Of a DNA stretch of 12,036 nt, positions 9,401 to 12,036 are shown piece after piece. Source of the stretch: Spirogloea muscicola (taxonomy: Eukaryota; Streptophyta; Zygnematophyceae; Spirogloeales; Spirogloeaceae); contig WELB01000232.1 of assembly GCA_009602725.1 (NCBI GenBank), positions 193,804 through 205,839 on the forward strand, read 5' to 3'. Within the stretch, counting starts at the first letter, position 1, and the number at the start of each line of letters is the position of its first letter. A program made the translations under genes and the position numbers. A model generated the notes under the pieces. It had not been told where the DNA came from, searched no databases, and saw nothing but the letters and a program-made list of their open reading frames with translations.

Positions 9401-11436
9401 CTCTACTTGGTATAGCATAGGAGCAGGGCTCACATGCCAAAGGATCAGGTATCACGGCCCTCAGTTATCACTTCTACACGGAAAGTTGTAAGCTAAGTGT
9501 AACGCGTCTGCCCCAGTTAGCGAGTTCCTTGAGCCTCACAAGTCATCTTGCAGTGCTGACTAGTATGGGTGTAGTTCATGAGCCTTGGGAGTCTGGCTGT
9601 GGTTCCCCGGACAAACTTCTGTACTCGCCAGTTTGGTCCTTAGGATGCGCTGTCAAAGACAGAGCTCGGTTACCCAATTGCCCTGCTCGCCCACTTCCCA
9701 CCTTCCACAGCCAGGGCGCGTACTTCGGCACCTGTGGACGAGCTTCGAGGGCTGTGCATTGCACATCTGTAAGCTGGAGTTTGGATAGCTCCAGCTGGGG
9801 CTTGAGCTACCAATGTAGGGCAGAGTCAGCTGATTTAGCACTGTGGTCTGTGTCCAAGTCAGAGTTTGGGTCAGCACTTGTTGAGGCGGTTGAGACAACC
9901 TCGTAGCACAGCTGGACGCTGGATCCTCTTGGCTTGGGGGCACTCAGACACTGACTTGTAGGAGTCGAGGTCTGCACATGACTTCTGAAAGTTTGACATC
10001 CAGCTTGTGGGGGTACTAGGAGTTAGGGTTTAGGATTTAGGGATTTAGGATCAAGGGGTTAGGGTTAGGATTTAACATCTTAGGGTGGGGAAGGCCTGCT
10101 AAGAGGGTCTGAAAGTACCGGCCTGCCCAACGAAGCTGCCGATAGTTGCGCTGGCCCGCTCCTGCAGCACCGCCAGGTCTCGATCGCCACCGCCGGCGCC
10201 GCCGCCGCCGCAGACGGAGGCTGAGAGGTCGATGTCGGCAAGGCTCCGAGCTGCGCTCGCCTCGGCCCCCTGCCAGCCAAGCAAGGACACTCGGCGCCTT
10301 CACAAATTCAGGCCAAGGGTTTGCAAACGATTCCTGGTGAAAGCGAGAGAGCTCCGACTCAAGCAACTCATAGTGACAGAAGGCCGCAAGACTTGGATAC
10401 AGGACTTTCTGCAATGAAGAGCATGGGCGCATAGAAGAAGTCGTATCAGTGATTGACATGCATTTGATAGGTTTGGGTAAGCTCAAGTACGGAGGCCGAC
10501 GCACAAAAGATAACGCACCGACAGGCCGGCGGCATTGGCGGCATACCACACGCCGGTGTACTGGCTGTGGTGCGGCCCCGTGCCAACGAGGAAGACGTAG
10601 CACACGTCCTGTAGAAGCAGCACGCAGCTGCGGCCGCCAGAAGGCTGCTGCAGCACCCACGCGCCTGCGCTAGGGGGGCAGGGAGGGAGGTGGTAGAGCA
10701 AGAGGGAGGGAAGAGGAGGAAGGAGGGAGGACGGGGATGGGGATAAGCAGACATGCAGCAAGCTCAGTGCAGCGAGCACTGTGGCACGGCCGCGTATGAT
10801 CAAAGCTCAGGCTTCCCTCGTGGGAGGTGATCTCAGATGCTCAAGAGCTTACATCAGCTCATGCCTTAACCCATTAAATGCTTTCAATCTGTAAGAATGT
10901 ATGTGTTGACAGTCTAAGACATGAGTACCAAAGAACATTCAGAGGTGGCGGGGGCAAGCGACTCCTGGTGGGTGCTCCCACCTGAGACGTCCGGGAGCGG
11001 CGCCACGTCCGAATCCTTCCGCTGCCGCTGCAAGAACGCCTCCAAGGATTCCGAGGGGAGGCCGGTCGCTACGGCAGCGCCACCGCCAGCGGCAGTCGCT
11101 CCTTGGCTGCAGCATGCCATGGAGGTGCGCCGCCGGGTAGGTCGAGCTGGCTCAGAGGCCCAGCGCCAGGAGCAGAGGATTCTTCCGCAGCTGAGCTTCA
11201 GAAGGAGAGAGGGGAGGGAGGAGCGAGAGGCAATGGGTGCTCAGAATGGGGGCCGAGCAGCGGCTCACCTCCTCCGGCTGCTGCCGGCAGAGTTGTCCCA
11301 GCGGGGCACCAGCGGGCGCGCCTGCAGGAGCACGTCACCGAGCACGAGGAGGACGACGGCGTTGAGCGCGATGGCCAGCAGCCACGCTCCGGGCCTGGCC
11401 AGGACAAGCACTGGGAGCTCATGAGGAGCTGGATCA
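6490..11436 (-). CDS. Glycosyltransferase family 61 (DUF563/EOGT-like), type II membrane protein, 12 exons, N-terminus unresolved
   Basis: Exons in coding order: 11436-11269, 11106-10982, 10664-10519, 10269-10119, 9766-9702, 9361-9189, 9019-8866, 8661-8551, 8331-8136, 7908-7789, 7496-7342, 6888-6490. All joins keep phase and give about 653 residues ending at TAA 6492-6490. Near the start is a membrane anchor (AWLLAIALNAVVLLVLGDVL), then a low-complexity stem, as expected of a Golgi type II enzyme. GT61 blocks follow: SCVLLLQDVCYVF; VSRFD-S-HIGHFGEGAVPFF (split by an intron); CNWTASLVRLVLGPGA; the WQITVEDRKNQRTVVNGWQL strand; and VSMHGASLSNAIFMPRGS with ELFPYRF after it. A Cys-containing tail (CLFCIRDRSITEV) closes the protein. 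Family members transfer sugars such as xylose, arabinose or GlcNAc to glycans or proteins; acceptor and donor cannot be read here. Here HGAxLxN reads HGASLSN. The donor after 8866 is uncertain; phase-0 alternatives end the exon at 8917 or 8950. The phase-2 first exon upstream of 11436 was not found. Confidence 0.88.
6889..7341 (-). other. GT61 intron (453 bases) before the last exon
   Basis: Donor GTAATG and acceptor TCTGCAG separate the exon ending in VATMQ from the one starting RTVLYVSMHG. The long open frames over this interval on both strands (for example 6773-7255) run out of the exon and show no motif. Nothing else is seen. Confidence 0.75.
9362..9701 (-). other. GT61 intron (340 bases)
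   Basis: Donor GTGGGA and acceptor GTCTGCAG. Several open frames on both strands cross it (for example 9529-9906), but no family signature or repeat is visible. Confidence 0.7.
9767..10118 (-). other. GT61 intron (352 bases) carrying a telomere-like array
   Basis: Donor GTACTT (after exon 10269-10119) and acceptor CTTACAG (before exon 9766-9702). The phase-1 junction restores an Asp codon. The donor-proximal part of the intron holds the degenerate telomere-like repeats described separately. Confidence 0.75.
10020..10074 (+). repeat. Degenerate interstitial telomere-like repeat, TTTAGGG/TTAGGG type
   Basis: About seven tandem units lie on the plus strand. They include gttaggg, tttagga, tttaggg, atttagga, ttaggg and ttagga, with a short interruption (tcaagggg). 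TTTAGGG is the plant and trebouxiophyte telomere repeat. Flanking coding exons show this is internal, not a chromosome end. The array is inside a GT61 intron, so the pre-mRNA would carry the CCCTAAA complement. Confidence 0.85.
10665..10981 (-). other. GT61 intron (317 bases) with a very long pyrimidine tract
   Basis: Donor GTGGGA, acceptor GCGCAG. The acceptor is preceded on the coding strand by a C/T-rich run (plus strand 10671-10740 is G/A-rich with many GGG runs). This is an unusually long polypyrimidine tract, and the template strand could fold into G-quadruplexes. Confidence 0.7.
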
Positions 11437-11838
11437 CTGCCACGAAGGACTTAGAGGTTTCGCGAGCCCTGAGATAGAGTACTGTTCCCTACTTCAATAT
11501 CCCAACGTTTCCAAAGAGAAGGATCGATCAATGGATGGCCCAAGTGGTCAAATGCCAAGGCAAGCACGTCTACCAAGGAGTGGAAGGAGGAGGGAGGGCG
11601 GCCCGTCAGAACAGGCGAGGAGGCAGCTAGCGGCGGAGGGTGGGAGAGAGAGACTGCGGCTGCTGACATCGGAAGAGCGACTGTGAAGGCCAGCCAGGTG
11701 CGTACAGAGGGTGTGCATGACTGCGTCGGCGGAGCCAGAGGCTAAGGCAGGCAAGGCGCTCTTAGCAACCCCCGGGACAGCAATGGGAGGTCAGATGAGC
11801 TGCGAGGAGGAAGAGCAAAACCCCGCTGGACAAGCAAG

Positions 11839-11876
11839 AGAGGAGGGAGGGAGGAGGGAGGGAGGGAGGGAGGGGG
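11839..11876 (+). repeat. GGGA/GGAGG microsatellite, G-quadruplex-prone
   Basis: A run of agg/aggg units contains at least eight GGG blocks separated by single adenines, ending in a G5 run. It meets the standard four-run G-quadruplex pattern. It lies about 100 bases upstream of the plus-strand start codon, within the divergent promoter. Confidence 0.8.
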
Positions 11877-11943
11877 CTCGCCTGGGCCCCAGGAGCCTCA
11901 TCGGCTCCGCCCGCGCGCGCCGGCGGCCCTAGCCCCCGAACCG

Positions 11944-11952
11944 AAACCCTAA
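11944..11952 (+). promoter_or_regulatory. Telo-box (aaaccctaa) upstream of the plus-strand gene
   Basis: The motif aaaccctaa ends 24 bases before the ATG at 11977. In land plants, telo-boxes (AAACCCTA) sit near transcription starts of ribosomal-protein and growth-related genes and bind telomere-repeat-binding factors. The same function in this organism is inferred. Confidence 0.45.
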
Positions 11953-11976
11953 ATTTCACCTCCGCCCGCCGCCACC

Positions 11977-12036
11977 ATGATAGCAGCCGCTGGCGCCGCC
12001 GCCGCCGCGAGCGCGGGGCGAGCGCCGCGCGGGACG
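11977..12036 (+). CDS. Start of an unidentified plus-strand gene (first 20 codons only)
   Basis: The ATG lies in a near-perfect initiation context (gccgccaccATG) and opens a frame of 20 codons reaching the window end. The peptide starts MIAAAGAAAA and ends in a Ser/Gly/Arg-rich segment. It is rich in Ala with no acidic residues, as in plastid or mitochondrial targeting peptides of green algae. The product cannot be named. The telo-box just upstream hints at a growth or translation gene, weakly. Confidence 0.55.
   Translation, partial: MIAAAGAAAAASAGRAPRGT

Larger units (their letters stand above)
11437..11976. promoter_or_regulatory. Region between divergent genes (GT61 minus, new gene plus)
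   Basis: This 540-base interval must hold the missing first exon and promoter of the GT61 gene and the promoter/5' UTR of the plus-strand gene starting at 11977. Minus-strand ATGs at about 11742 and 11669 open frames of about 65-73 residues. I could not find a phase-2 donor joining either of them to the exon beginning at 11436. Purine-rich GGGA tracts and a telo-box are listed separately. Confidence 0.5.

Noticed and set aside
10037-10660. Minus-strand 207-codon frame, the longest in the window
   Set aside because: It crosses two GT61 exons in other frames, includes the translated telomere-like repeat at its end and is Arg-rich; the phase-matched exons explain the region better.
10921-11424. 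Plus-strand 167-codon frame
   Set aside because: It is antisense to two well-supported GT61 exons (anchor and stem) and is Arg/Ser/Ala-rich without motif.
6490-11436. Two separate genes: a membrane protein (11436-9128) and a GT61 protein (about 8661-6490)
   Set aside because: The phase-2 junction 9189/9019 restores VSRFD-S-HIGHFGEG, a typical GT61 block, and all later joins keep frame, so one gene is the simpler reading.
1-12036. CRISPR array, tRNA, rRNA, insertion sequence or viral remnant
   Set aside because: I looked on both strands and saw no regularly spaced repeats, cloverleaf-type sequence, transposase or terminal inverted repeats.

Overview
The window looks like nuclear DNA of a green alga. 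The evidence is intron-dense genes with GT..AG introns of about 115-590 bases, alanine/glycine-rich exons, TGTAA-type poly(A) signals, plant-type TTTAGGG telomere-like repeats and a plant-type protein family (EXORDIUM/PHI-1). A trebouxiophyte such as a Coccomyxa relative is my best guess, from general character only. There is no bacterial, viral or mobile-element signature. Most open frames are chance; the real genes appear only after splicing, so I rebuilt exons by matching GT/AG sites, codon phase and protein-family motifs.

Layout, left to right. (1) Bases 1-396 are a GC-rich promoter/5' leader. (2) Bases 397-2984, plus strand: a complete 10-exon gene for a secreted EXORDIUM/PHI-1-like protein of 327 residues, with all nine junctions in phase. 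(3) Bases 2985-4010: AT-richer convergent 3' region with poly(A)-like signals on both strands. (4) Bases 4011-5824, minus strand: five in-phase exons (176 residues) of a small hydrophilic protein that I do not recognise; its first exon is unresolved. (5) Bases 5825-6489: short spacer holding the 3' end of the next gene and the unresolved start of gene 4. (6) Bases 6490-11436, minus strand: twelve exons (about 650 residues) of a glycosyltransferase family 61 (DUF563/EOGT-like) protein. It has an N-terminal membrane anchor, a stem and the full catalytic domain. Only the first coding exon is missing and one internal donor is uncertain. (7) Bases 11437-11976: purine-rich region between divergent genes, with a GGGA repeat and a telo-box. 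(8) Bases 11977-12036, plus strand: the first 20 codons of another gene, cut off by the window end.

The EXORDIUM-like protein is predicted to be exported and the GT61 enzyme to sit in the Golgi, so both fit cell-wall or extracellular glycan biology. That they work together is inference from proximity only. I found no new defence or mobile system. The best leads are the unrecognised gene at 4011-5824, a degenerate telomere-like array inside a GT61 intron, and the motif-rich divergent promoter.
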